Part shown: in pieces, positions 22,257-34,466 of the stretch
Layout of the letters: each line of letters begins with the position of its first letter
Position numbering within the stretch: position 1 is the stretch's first letter
From: Coniella vitis
Lineage: Eukaryota > Ascomycota > Sordariomycetes > Diaporthales > Schizoparmaceae
DNA length: 64,000 nucleotides
Direction of reading: 5' to 3'
Assembly: GCA_011317545.1 (NCBI GenBank)
Contig: WUJK01000013.1
Coordinates: forward strand, 310,001-374,000
Position numbers and translations under genes: made by a program
Notes under the pieces: generated by a model
Databases searched by the model: none
What the model saw: the letters and a program-made list of their open reading frames with translations, nothing else
Told to the model about the DNA's origin: nothing

Positions 22257-24659
22257 GAAGCAGAAGCAGCAAAAGCAGCGAGATGATGCGAGCAGTAGTG
22301 CCAACACCCTTTGTGACGAGAGACTGGGCCGCTTCAAGATTCACTCCTGGCTCCAGACACGAGCCTCGACCTCGTTTGCCGCCCGGGTCATTTCGCATTA
22401 CCTCGTGACAGACCATCCGACGCTCGGCCTCTTCGACGCTGATCTCTTCCTCGAGGATCTAGTCGTAAACAAGATTGAGTTTTGCTCTCCGTTGCTGCTT
22501 GGCGCCCTGCTCTCCTTTGCCTGTGTATGTGTAAAACCAGAGACCTAATTACCCGCTGCCACCCTGCAATGTTCCCCCTCCTCCCTCCCCACCCCCCCAC
22601 GCCGAGGAACTCTCCAACTATCTGATTATTGTTCGTTGTATCCTGGGCTTCTTGCCCTACCTGGGATGCTGAACTGATCATGTTTGATGGCCGGATGGCA
22701 TTAACGTACTGACTGGCACACAGCAAGGATACAGCAAATTCGAGCCCGATGCCACGTCCCTTAGCTTCGAATTTTTCATCGAGGCAGAACGCCTGTACCG
22801 CGAAGAGAAGACGGTCGAGCCGCAACATGACACCGCTGTCATGACAGTGGCCGCAGCCCAGCTGCTGAGCCTTGCTGCCCTATACCATGGAAACCATGCT
22901 GTCTCGCAGCGCTACATGCGTGATGGCATCCAGCTCGGGTGCCAGAACGGCATGATGGCCGTAGGAAAGACCCATTCCGCCCGGAACTGGCTCGACGACC
23001 ATATCCTCAGCGTCCGGGCTGCTTCCCACACCGCTTGGGGCACCTTTTGCTTGTCAACGTAAGTCCCATGGAAACACTCTGCTTGATGACTCCCTTGGGT
23101 GCTTTTTGTTGTTGTTGCTGCTGCTGTTCTTGCCCATCGCGTCCTCGTCTTTGCTTGGCTGGTCTCGGAGCCACAACAGGCAGTCGATCCAACGGAAGAG
23201 AATGGAAAAGCCACAGAGTAGAGTGAACAAGTACTAACAGCTTCCCTTGTCTCGCGAATGAAACAGGATTCTAGGCATGAGTTACCGCAACACAATTACC
23301 GACATCCATCCCTGGCTACCGATCCCTGGCACTGCCATCAAGCGCTCAGACGGCGACAGCGTCGACTTTCCCCTGCCGCCGTACATGGGTCAGAGTTTTA
23401 CGCACCTGTGCCGTCTCATGTCCATCATCCGCAAACTCCTGAGCCAGTATCACGACAGTGGGGATGGGCTGTCGCCCAAGATACGCACATCCGAGAAGGC
23501 AGCTGAACACCTGCATCAAAAATTGATGAAATGGGCAGACTCGCTGCCGGTGTCGATGGCCATCGTTGGGCCTACACCCTTTCACGTTGCTGTTGTGCAG
23601 TCAGTAGTCTTCCTCTATCTTGATCCGTCCTTTTTCTTCTTTTTTTCTCCTTTTCCCCTTCTCTTTTCTTCTTCCTATCCTTTTGCTTTGCGCAGCAGGG
23701 TCGGGATTGTTTCCACAAGATCAAAAATGCCGCCGAGATCCATCTTTTGCTAACAGACACCCTCTTCCACGTCCAGTACCTACCTCCACGCAGCCATCTG
23801 TGACATCTTCCGGCCTCTGGCTCGCAAAAACCCGAATCAACCCGTCAACATCTACCGCTGCACCGCGCGCGTCCAGACCGCCAAAGACGTCTACCTCGCC
23901 TCTGTCAACCAGCTCAAACACCTCTTCCTCGTCTTCCGCACGCAGTATCCGCACGCCACGACCTCCCTCGGCTGGCACAACATCCCCCTCTACATTGCCA
24001 ATGCCTGCGTCCTCCAGGCGGGCGCCCGCGCGCCCCCGAACAACGAACTCGCCGACATGGAGGGCGCGTCGGGCCGGACGACCGGAGAGCGCCGCCGCGA
24101 CTGGTTCCTTGCCTGTGTGGACGCGTACCGCGACCTGGCGCCGCAGTTTGCCGTCATTGAGGGCATTCTGCAGGAGCTGCTGGGCATTGCCTGCGAGGAG
24201 GACGACGGCCTTGTCTCGGCCGAGGAGGCCCGTGATATCATGCTCCATGTCAAGATGAAGGGGCCGCTGGCGCCGCACATTCGGTACAGGAGCCCGCATA
24301 CCAATGCGGCTCCACCGCCGTTTGACAGCCTTGGGCTCGCGCTGAACGACATGGGGGCCGTTGGCGCGGTCGGTGGCAACCTGGCGCTTGATGGCCAGGC
24401 TGGCCCGTCGAGGATCTTTGATGCCAGAGCGCAGCAAGAAGTCAAGTTCCTGGTCGATCTCAACTCGGCGCAGGTGGATGAGGAGTCGGACGAGTCCTCG
24501 TCCGACTCGGAATCAGGGTCTCCCAGTGGCGGCGGCGGCGGCGGCGGCGGCGGCTCTTCGCGCACAGCTGGAGGACAGCTGCGGCACTTGGGTTCGGGCC
24601 AGAATGTAGAAGAGCTGGCCATATTTCATGACCTCAACCTGGGCTGGGAGGATTTATAG
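19585..24659 (+). CDS. Zn2Cys6 fungal transcription factor with middle homology region, seven exons
   Basis: Inferred exons are 19585-19776, 21226-21477, 21607-21794, 22134-22524, 22724-23058, 23267-23599 and 23777-24659 (857 aa). Phases agree at every junction, and branch-like CTNAC motifs precede most acceptors. The zinc cluster is C55-x2-C58-x6-C65-x5-C71-x2-C74-x6-C81, followed by a short coiled coil (~91-115, HELEQLRKAND) and Gln16 (235-250). The fungal-specific TF domain (~275-600) shows LGLFDADLFLEDLV, FCSPLLLGALLSFAC and ASHTAWGTF. The C-terminus has an acidic Ser/Asp/Glu stretch (~798-812) and about nine Gly. The layout resembles the nit-4/nirA group, but I would not transfer function from that. 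Such proteins bind CGG-type sites in the nucleus. Least certain: exon 2-3 (the 129-nt intron is also open) and the last intron, which needs a GTCAGT donor (chosen because it restores HTYLHAAICDIFRP). Confidence 0.88.
20409..20479. repeat. Degenerate tandem repeat AAGGCTAAGC/GGAAGGCTAGGG
   Basis: About five imperfect GGCTA(A/G)(G)-centred units in the Zn2Cys6 intron 1, alternating GGCTAAGC and GGCTAGGG forms. Confidence 0.7.
20736..20770. repeat. Heptamer tandem repeat (GCTACCT)5
   Basis: Five perfect 7-bp units in the Zn2Cys6 intron 1. A length multiple of 7 would shift frame if read as coding, which argues against an exon here. Confidence 0.9.
22204..22251 (+). repeat. (CAG)16 microsatellite encoding polyglutamine
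   Basis: Sixteen pure CAG codons followed by alternating AAG/CAG codons within exon 4 of the Zn2Cys6 gene. Purity of the repeat predicts length variation between strains. Confidence 0.9.
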
Positions 24660-26919
24660 TGGGTGAAAGGGGGGGGGGGGGAACCCGAGTCCCCCCAAAA
24701 AAGCCCTGTGTGGGCATATATGTATACGAGGTCATGCTGGCCAGATGTGTGTGTGTCGGTAAGTCTGTTTGCGATGTTGATTGGATCTAATGATCGTACA
24801 CGGGGAAGGATCCAGATGTGTACCCTTTCTTTTTTTTTCTTTTCTTTTTTTCTCTTTTCTTTTTTTCTCTTTCTTTACGCAATGAATGTCTCTTTTCCTT
24901 TTTCTCTTTTTCTCTATTACGCTTCTACTCTCCCTTCACAATAATGCTCTCAACCTCCATATCAGAGCTAGGAGGCGTTCCAGCTTGGCGTCCGGGTCTT
25001 TTCTCAGTTCTCCAGAAATACGAATATATTTTGGGTTGGAATTGAAAACCAGATCGCTCCGTGGAATCATACTTTCCGTCCGTCCCCTTGACCTGTCCAC
25101 GAGTGATTTGTAAAACAAACCCGTGGATATCTCTTCCTCGCGCCCTTATTTTTCTTTTTCTGTCAAGGGATATTATGATACCACAAGCGTTCTTGTATAC
25201 AATGTATTGAAGGGATTTGATGACCAATACCTGAATCATCTGGCGCCGAAATCACGTAGTTTTGTTTGGTATTGATTGCTTTGAGAATGATAAACTAGGT
25301 TATTGGTAGTGTTTTGGCTCCCAATGCAAGGTGGTGCTGCAAGAAAGATGGAACAGGATAATAAGGATACTTCTGGATTTGAGTGTCATTGGGGACTGGG
25401 AAATCAAGGCGTACGTCCCAACGACAGGGATTCCCCTCATAGGTGTTACGTTGGAAATCTCTCCCTTCCTACGTACCTTTTTTTTTCCCTTTGGAACAAG
25501 CCAAAACCAAAGTATCTATCTCAAGTAGAGTAAAACTAGAACTTTATAGACGCCCGCATCAGATATGTCTTATATCTATATATTTCTTAACACGACAATA
25601 AAAACATTGCATAGAGAGATATATCGCTATATAGGATGTTAGCTCTCTAGACCTCAAAAAGTCTATCACCTCCAGATAAATAAAATCATTTTTCATAACC
25701 GCTATCGCGATTATCCAGGGCAACAAAAAGTATAAAAGATCTACATCTTTTTTGTATATAACGGTATAGTGCCGTACCTTTTGACTTTGAGTTAGCCAGG
25801 GGAGAAATTATTGTAGTGGTAATACTATGGTAATTTTCTGGGAAATCTGGTGGCAAATATCGGCCGAAACCGATAGACTAGTATAAATGGGTTATCTGTT
25901 GGTTCCACGAATTAGGGAAAAAGGATACCCAGGAGATATGTGCATTCCCTACTATAGGGTCACTCTGTACAATAACCTATGGTGCAGCTTCTTTTGGGTG
26001 CCGAGCTGTTTGTACGTGGGAATCACAGTGTTCAAAGAGTTGGGTACTACATACTAGAAAGTACTATTTTATATAGGATGCCATGTACAAAAGTATTAAA
26101 TTCTGCGGGTAGACCTTGCTATATCAGGCTACCACTATGTCACCGCGCGGTAGTCAGTTCAAACTTAGAGATAAACAGGCCTCAAGTAAATCCCCCCCTC
26201 CTCCCGCCCGGGGGAAGAGTAAAACATGCCCAACAAGAAAGACGCCTTGGAAAGCCTGGGCCAACGGGGTGGCTTGGTAACTTTTTTATGCTTCAAAAGG
26301 TATAAATATGCTGCCAGATTCGAAAAAGTTTACTTTAGTGTGCTTATACAAGGCAACGATAGTGGTTGTACTGCGTACTTATCTCTTTCATCTCAGTATA
26401 GTCACGCCAAGATTGCTATTAATAAGTGTTGCGGTTCTGGTTTGTCTGGGTCTACTGTGCTTCTACTTGGTATGGCAAAGATTTTTCGAGGCATTTTGAT
26501 AGGTCATATAGGGGCTACCGCCAGTTTTGGTCTAACCGTTCCGATTACTTTGTTGACATGAACGTGTTCACATTCAGGTTAAAAAAGTTGGTGGAATTGT
26601 TGATTTTAATGATGTAACTGCACTGTTCCGATCTTGTGTCGGTGTTGATCCATCCAAGCGAGAACCCAAGTCCAGAGGTGAGAGAAACGACAAAGGTAAG
26701 GATAAGAAGAAAGAAAAATGGATTCGCCAAGATAGAATGGTTCTCTGTTTGGGGGGGGGGGGTGCCGCCCGAGGGGGGAATGGGTGGCGCAAGATACTTT
26801 GGGTAAATATGCTTAATGGTAGGCTGAATGCTTACGGTCGGTTCCCTTGATTCTGTTCCTATAGCGACTTCTTATTATATATATATATATTGAAACAGCT
26901 TGATATTTGTATATACTGC
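24660..26919. other. 3' flank of the Zn2Cys6 gene and transition to the repeat block
   Basis: No gene is recognised. T/CT-rich tracts lie at 24827-24880. From about 25500 AT content and TpA rise but CpA and TpG persist, so this is not saturated RIP. A frame at about 26570-26740 encodes a Lys/Arg-rich stretch containing VGGIVDFNDVTALF and may be a fragment of a dead gene or element. A G-run lies at 26751-26763 and (AT)n at 26877-26890, just before the first LTR. Confidence 0.4.
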
Positions 26920-27346
26920 TGTTATGACCCACGGTTATACAGGTCATAGGAACGGGCCAATACAATACGGCACCAGACGCCGGGTCGGACCTATAATACG
27001 ACCGATAGGATCTCTTATATAATTAGGAAAGGAATTACGGATAATATAATAGGGAACGGACTAATTAGAAAGGATAGCTCCGGATAAAAGCTATCTAGAA
27101 CTATTCGGATAGTAAAGGATATATACTATCTAGTGCTATCTAGTACTAATAGGGAATAACGAAAGGATATAAGGACGATAGATTTCCTAGCTATTAAATA
27201 GTTTTCCTTATAATCTTTAGTTATAAATCTAAGTATTATTTTATATAATAAGGTAATCCCTCTTAATTACTTATAATACTTAATATTACTCGATAATATA
27301 TAAAGACTTAAAGGTAATACTTCCCTAGCTATTAATATATAACTTA
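26920..27346 (+). repeat. Family A LTR, 3' end truncated
   Basis: Begins TGTTATGACCCACG, the family A LTR start also seen at 44880, and contains the shared TCTTATATAA TATA-like box. It stops at ...ATATAACTTATA, just before the terminal block ending AAGGATTATTATA seen in complete copies. An oppositely oriented LTR follows immediately. The first ~80 bp still contain CA and TG dinucleotides, while the rest is RIP-saturated. Confidence 0.85.
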
Positions 27347-27811
27347 TAATATAATAATCCTTGCCTAAGTCCCTGATTCTGGAAGTACCTATAAGTTATA
27401 TATTAGTAGGTAGGGAAGTATTACCTTTAAGTCTTCGTATATTATCGAGCAATATTAAGTATTATAAGTAATTAAAAGGGATTACCCTATTATATAAAAT
27501 AATACTTAGATTTATAACTAAAGATTATAAGGAAAACTATCTAATAGCTAGGAAATCCATCGTCCTTATATCCTTCCGTTATTCTACTAGATTACTTTCG
27601 GGTCCGTAATCTAGTCGCTATAATTACCGTAATTATTATAATCCGATTACTTCGATTACCGTATTCTAAGTAATTAACCCTAACCCTAATTATATTATCC
27701 TATATAGCTTAGTTATATAAGAAATCCTTATCGATCCGTTAAGGTTCCGATTTATTAATATATAGTTACGCTAGCCTATTCCTATAACCTATATAACTAT
27801 AGGTTATAATA
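27347..27811 (-). repeat. Family A 3' LTR of copy 1
   Basis: Reverse complement of the family A LTR, ending GGTTATAATA at 27811. With the truncated LTR at 26920-27346 it forms a tail-to-tail inverted repeat. It contains TTAACCCTAACCCTAA at 27674-27689. Confidence 0.85.
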
Positions 27812-28058
27812 TTATCTCCTTTCTATCGGTTTTTATCCCTAAAGATTATAATTATTTCCGTAAGTAGTCCTGCTTAATATTCTTACTTAGGATTATACTT
27901 TCCTAATTCGTTATATCGTCGAATTCTTCTAATAACCGTTCTCGCTTAGCCGATATTATCGACCGCTTAGATTATCTCGTAATACTTTGCTCTTTTTATT
28001 CTTAATATAGCCTTAAGTACTAGATAATAAAGAGTTCGAAGCGTTATTCTAATTATAT

Positions 28059-28457
28059 TCGACGGGGTTATTCTTATAATAGTTCCGGGGTTTCGCTATC
28101 TTCTTATAAGTTTTCGATTATAGTTCCTTTTTTTTATATTCTTCTTTACTAACTTCTAGAGTAGTAACGTATATTACCGCCGAGATAGATCGTCTAAAGG
28201 GTAAGGAGATAGAGGCTAAGGAAGCTTTTCTTAAGCTTTAGTAGAGGTTAACCGAGGCTATTAGTTATTTAATACGGTTATATTAATAGAAGCGCTTACT
28301 TTATAAGCGAGGTAAGAAGATAGTAGCTATAGGTCTTAAATCCCTAGATAAGTTAGATAAGAAGGAGCGGGCTAAGTAATTAGAACGAGAGGAGGCCGCT
28401 TATAAGGAGGAAGAGGTTCGTTAGGCTATAGAAGATATTATAATCCTAGAGGCTTAA
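28059..28457 (+). pseudogene. Antisense coiled-coil reading frame of family A copy 1, RIP-degraded
   Basis: On the strand opposite to pol, between the chromodomain end and the 3' LTR, a frame stays open apart from TAA/TAG codons that RIP makes from CAA/CAG/TGG. It ends with TAA at 28455-28457. The translation is rich in Glu, Lys and Arg, with helical stretches such as ITAEIDRLKGKEIEAKEAF, then a Gln/Lys/Arg segment and a LKSLDKLDKKERAK motif, suggesting a coiled coil. Copy 2 has a related frame with LDSIKELDYIEYKE in the same place and orientation. The exact start is unknown and I cannot name a family. Confidence 0.55.
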
Positions 28458-28593
28458 TCTCTAGGTATATTTAGGATTATAGATTAATATATTATAGGGT
28501 TTAACCTAGGTTCTCTATATATTAGGGGTTCTTAATCCTTAATAAGGGGTTTAGTTATTTCTATAAATAGCTATTATAGTTAAAGATACGAGT

Positions 28594-28665
28594 AATCTTA
28601 TAGCTTAGTAGTTATAGTTCCTAGTTTCTTATTAGGAGGTCCGGGGTTCGATTCCCTATAATACC
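28594..28665 (+). pseudogene. tRNA-like relic in family A copy 1
   Basis: Seventy-two nt fit canonical tRNA numbering: D-arm TAGCTTAGTAGTTA, anticodon stem CCTAG/TTAGG with loop TTTCTTA (anticodon by position TCT), and T-loop TTCGATT with a partly paired stem CGGGG/CCCTA. The acceptor strands AATCTTA/TAATACC pair only if G-to-A changes are allowed. It is antisense to pol. Copies occur at 41694 and 52642. It is probably not a working gene: position 37 is T and the stems are decayed. Confidence 0.55.
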
Positions 28666-28689
28666 TTCTCTATTTAAGGCTATAATAAC

Positions 28690-31600
28690 ATTTTATTTTT
28701 ATATTCTTTAATAAGGTCTAGGTATACGTTCTTTAGTAGTTCCTAAGTATTTTCCGAATTATTATAATTTTTCTATTTAATAAGGTATTATTTTCCGTAT
28801 CTACGTTTATATAAGTCGAGAATTTATTTAACTTTATATTATACTTATTCTAGTTCGATAATATCTATATTATATAAGAGTTCTACGTTTATTAATGCTA
28901 GTTCTAGAAGTAAAATATAGAAGACTAGGTATAAACGTATATACGGGATTTCGAGTTTATAATTAACTAGGGAAATTTATTATATAATTTTATAAGGTCC
29001 GAGTTTCTTATAATCGAGTTTATCGTTAGGTTTAATAGTTTTAATATTTTTATAGTTAAGGTAGATTTTATCTCCCTTCTATAGGATTAATCCCTTAATC
29101 CTTTTCTAATTAGCGTATTTCGTTATTTATTCTTTAATATCTTAAAGTATACGTCGAATATCTTTATATAATTGCTTAATTCTCTTAGCGTATTAATCTA
29201 CTATTTCTACGTTTCTACCTAGTATTATTTCGTAGTATATTATAGGGTTATATCTATAAAGTAGGAAGAATAATAATTTTCCTATATTTATTATATCTAT
29301 ACTATTATAAGCGAACTACGCTATAAGTAGGAGTTCGATCTAATTATTTTATTTATAGTTAATATAGTATTATAGGTATTATTCTATAATCTAGTTAATA
29401 CGTTCTATTTATCCGTTTATCTAAGGATAAAATACTATAGATATACGTTATATTATTCCGAGGTATTTAGTAAGTAAGATCTAGAATTTTAATATAAACT
29501 TTCTATCTCTATCGGATATAATTTCCTAAGGTATTCTATAGTTAGCGATAATAATATGGAGGAATATATATACGAGTTCTTCTATAGTATTACTTTCTTT
29601 ATATAATAGGAAGTATATATACTTATTTAGTCTATAAACTACTATTAAGATACTATTATACTATATTTTAGTTAAGGGTTTTTATAAGAGAGGTAGTTTA
29701 ATAATAAAGTCTAGATTAATAGATAATTAAATAATTATAGGTATTAATAGAGGTTATAATAGTTTATAAGGTTTATATTATTCTATCTTATTCCGTTTAT
29801 ATATATTATAGTTATTAACGATATCCGTAATTTATTTCTTAAGGTTTAATAGGTTCTAATAATATTAGATCTTTTAATAGGTTACTCTAATTCCTTAGTA
29901 TTTATATATTAGTATATTATAGATATTTCTAATATAATTATTTTATTCCGATATTATTATATTATCGAGGTTAGGTATTTCTCCTTCGATATATAGCGTT
30001 ATATTAAGTTCCTTAGTAATAGATAATATAATAAAGTTACTTTCCGAATCTTCTCTAAAGATTATTATAATATCTTAGGCTTTACTATTACTATCTTTAT
30101 AATCTAACCGTTTACTAAAAGTATTTATTCGCTTATTTTCTTTACCTTTACGGTAGATAATCTTAAAGTTAAATTCTAATAAAAATTCGTATTATCTAAC
30201 TTATCGTTTATTAAGCTATTTTATAAAGGTAAATACCTAAAGATTCTTATAATCTATATATATAAGAATTTATTATTTTACGCCGATAAGGTAATATTAT
30301 TATTCCCTAAAGGCTTTTACTATTATTATAAGTTCCTAATCGGGCGTCCTATAGTTAAGTTCTAATCTATTTAGTTTTTTACTAAAGTTACTAATTATCC
30401 GTATTATCCTTTATCGTTTTATTATCCGATTTATCTATTAAATATATAATCTAATATATTTATCTCGATCTCGAAAGCTTTATCTTAATCTATTTTAATT
30501 AGGATTAGTTCTAATATAACTATATCCTTAATTATATTAAAGGCCTTTTATACTTATTCGTTCTAATTAAAGGTAATATCCTTTTTCGTAAATTCTATAA
30601 AAAATATTATAATACTATTATAGTTCTTAATAAATTATCGGTAGAAGTTAATATAGCTTAAGAAGGCTTTAATATCCTTAATATTCTAGGGTATAAGCTA
30701 ATCCCTAACTACTTATACTTTATCTTTCTATATTCGTATATACTTTAGTATAATAATATATCCGAGGTAGTTAACTTCTTAAGTATTCTAATTATATTTA
30801 ATAGGTTCTATTAAAATCTTATTATCTTAGAGGATTTATAGGATTATCGTAATATACTTCTAGTATTCTTCGAATATCTTTAAGTAAATAAAGATATCGT
30901 CTAGGTAAACGATTATAAAATAATCGAAGTATTTATATAAGATAAAGTTTATTATTTCCTAGAATAATACGGGGGCGTTAGTAAGTCCGAATAGTATAAT
31001 AAGATATTCGAAATATCCGTAATATATTCTAAACGCTATTTTCTATTCTTCTCCGGATTTAATACGAATATATATATATCCTTCCTTAAGGTCGAGGGCT
31101 ATAAACTATTAAGCTCCTCTAAGCTTATCTCTAAATTCTTTAAAAAGAGGTAAGGGGTATCGATTTTTAATTATAATATTATTAAGTTGCCGATAATTAA
31201 TATATAATTATAGCTTACCGTTTTTCTTTAGTATAAATAGGATTAGATATCCTATTAGTAAATATAAGGGTCTAATATAGCCTTTCTTAAGATTTTCGTC
31301 GATATATTCTCTAAATACTTTAAATTTATCCTTATCTAATCTATAGATAGGAAAGAACTTTAGTTATTCTCCTTCTTTAAATAGGATCTTATAGTTATAT
31401 AGGCTATACTTTAGTAGGCTATTATCGAATTTTCCTTAAAATAGTTTAATAAACTTCCGATACTCTTCTAATATATTAGAGAGGTTTCTAAATATATCTT
31501 TATCTTATATAATTACTATTATAAGGAGATATCGTTATATATACTTAGTTCCTTCTTAAACTTATCGTAATAATATATCCTATTATCTATAGAATCCTAT

Positions 31601-32600
31601 TATATTATATCCTAATCTATTATATCCCTTCTTTTATTAGATACTAACTATTGCTAGATCCTTCTCTATAAGCTATCGAGGTTTATTATATCCTAAGGTA
31701 GCTATCGTTTTAGCTCTTTTCGATTTAAAGGTATATATAAATTCGTTTAAGCCCCTATTATTTAAATATTACTTAATAATTAAATCCGATCCTATACCTT
31801 TAATTATAACCGCTTCTTAGGTATCCGCTTTATCCTATAAAATATAGCTATTAATCTAATCGATTCGAGGATTTTCTTTTCTTAACTATAATATACCTAA
31901 AATTAGTTTATATTATACGGTATCCGTAATATCGAAGTTTATTAGTATTATATATCTATAGATCGTAATTAGTAATTAATTAGATTCTATATTAATAATA
32001 CCTTAGCCGTAAGCAACTTTTATACCTTCTATAATATTAAGTTTATAGGGTTCTATCTTCTTTTTCTAAGGTATCTATTCTCTATTAATAACGCTTAGGG
32101 ATATAAAGTCTCCTTATACTCCGCTATCTAGGAGTATTATATAGTTTTTACTATTAATTCGTACTACGATTTTTAAATATTTATATATCGAGCTATCTAT
32201 CGTATAGAGGGACTTTACTATAAGTCCTAATCGCTTATTATCTCTTATAAGCGATCCTTACCTTTTAAGTTCTACTATTCTTATTATATTCTAAGGGCTA
32301 TTATCTATATTAGGTTCTTAGCTTATTATATTCCGTATTATATATATATTACGGCTTATTACTATAAGTACGCTTAGTTTTCTCCTTCCGTATAAGGAGT
32401 TTATACTCCGGGCTAATTATCCTTAAGGTTATAATAGGTATATACTTTATCCGCTAGGTATTTTATATAATCGGCGTACTTATAAAAGTTATAATATATA
32501 GGTTCTATATATATAGGCTTTATAAGCTTTTCCTTTTATTTCTATTCGTATATTCTATACTAATCGAGCGCTTTTTCTTACGCGTAAAGTATATATTAAG
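28690..32600 (-). pseudogene. Family A pol relic, copy 1
   Basis: Minus-strand Ty3/Gypsy polyprotein relic. The chromodomain is nearest 28720-28890, integrase lies to its right, then RNase H and RT; the RT active-site codons read YLDD at 30896-30907 (unmutated). The sequence is collinear with copy 2, which runs in the opposite orientation. The many in-frame TAG/TAA codons are explained by RIP. Boundaries are approximate. Confidence 0.8.
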
Positions 32601-33199
32601 GTGTTATATACTAGTACTATCGTACTAAATGCTATATATATTTATAGGGGTTTTCGTATATTAAGCCGATACTAGCGTAATTCCCCTTCTTCCTAAGTAC
32701 TATCTAGTATTCGCTATTACTATTATTATAGGCGATAATATATTATCCTAATTTATATATAGGGAACTATTCGTTAGTTACCTTATATTTAAAGTATTAT
32801 CTATAATTATATATAATATAGGTAAACTATATAATCTAATAGTATTTTTCGTAGAGGTAATTAATTCGCGTATCTTCCTATATAAGGGGGGTTTTATCTT
32901 AATAGGTTATTATTCGGAATAGTTCTTTAAGTATAATATTATAGATAAAATAATATATATCTCCTTTATCGGTATCTTCGTTTATAGAGCTTTCTAATTC
33001 TAAACTTATTTCTTCGTTAATAGTTTAAGTACTAGTATCCTAACTAATATAGAGCGTTTCCTATTATTTTATAATTTCCGTAATATTACTTTATAGAATA
33101 TCCGTTTCGTTAAATAGCTTATACCCTTTTATATTATACTAATAGGGGTATTCCTTAATAAGCTCGGCTTACTATTTTATTACTAATCTTTTAAATAGA

Positions 33200-34440
33200 T
33201 TATTATCTATAGGGAGGGGTATTCTCTAAATAATTATAATTTATTGTTCCTTATAAGGTTTTTAAGGGAATTATCCTAAGCCTTACTTTACCGAGAGGTA
33301 TATTATATAATTATCCTTATAATAAAAGGTCTAATTAAAGAGTTTATAATCGGAATCGTCCGATATTTACTCTAGAAGCTAGTTTTAGCTAAGAGTAGAG
33401 TCCGTAGTCTTATATATTATAATATTAGCCTATCGTCCTTCGGGGATTTTCTTAAATTCTCTAGGTTTCTTAGGTTATCGGTATTCTTATATAAAGTAGC
33501 TTATCCTATTATAATTAAAGTATTCCTTACTTATAGGTTTCCTTTAAGCTATATCGAGCTTTATAGGGCTTAAATATATTATACCGCTAGTTATTATTCC
33601 GTAGTAGTTATTCTATCGGGGTATAAAGCGTTAAGGTAGCTATTAATATTGTTTTCCGGTATTAGCCCGGGGTATAAAGTTAGTAATAAGTCTTTACCTT
33701 CCTTACCGTTCCTAGTTCCTTTCCTAATTATAATCGTCGATAGCTATTATTATAACTACGAATTCTATAAATATCTCTAATCGGGGTATCTTATATAATT
33801 CGTCTTTAATAGATTCTTTAAATCTATTATAATAGGCTATTATAAGGGGTTCGTCGTCCTAATAAAGGTATAATATAATTTATCTAAAGAGTATTATATA
33901 ATATAACGCTAATTTAGTTTATTTAAGTTAGGAGATCTTATATTCTATATTACGCTTTTCGTTAGGGTTTCTAAAGGTTTCCTTAAGTATCTAGGCGAAG
34001 GTTTCGAATAATATAAAGAGTTTATTAGTCTTATCTTCTCTAGTTTCTTCTATATCGAATTCTAGGAAGTTCCGTAGGATAGGTTTAAATTATATAAGTA
34101 CGTTGCCTTTAAGCCTACTAGCTATGAATTCTACTTTCTTAGCTTTAATAAGGAATTATTATTAATAGTATTAGAAGTAAGCTTTAAGGGCTATAATAAA
34201 AGGTTAAGTATCGTCTTCTTATCCGTAATAGACCTTAGGCTATTCTATCTTAAAGGGCTTATTAGGAGTTCCGCTAATACTTCCTTAAGCTTCGAGTTCT
34301 ATAATATATATAATAAGTATATTAATAGTAGTTAAGAGTTATTAATTAGTATTCTAGGTCTAGTTAACCGTTAAGGGGGCTAAAACTATTAGTATTATAG
34401 TTAAATATTATACTTAATATTACCTAAGAGGTATATATAA
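33200..34440 (-). pseudogene. Family A gag relic, copy 1
   Basis: Minus-strand relic collinear with the gag of copy 2 (plus strand, about 35950-37150), including the region of the CCHC knuckle. RIP stops throughout. Boundaries are approximate. Confidence 0.65.
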
Positions 34441-34466
34441 ACTATCCTAAATAAGAGTTATAAAAA

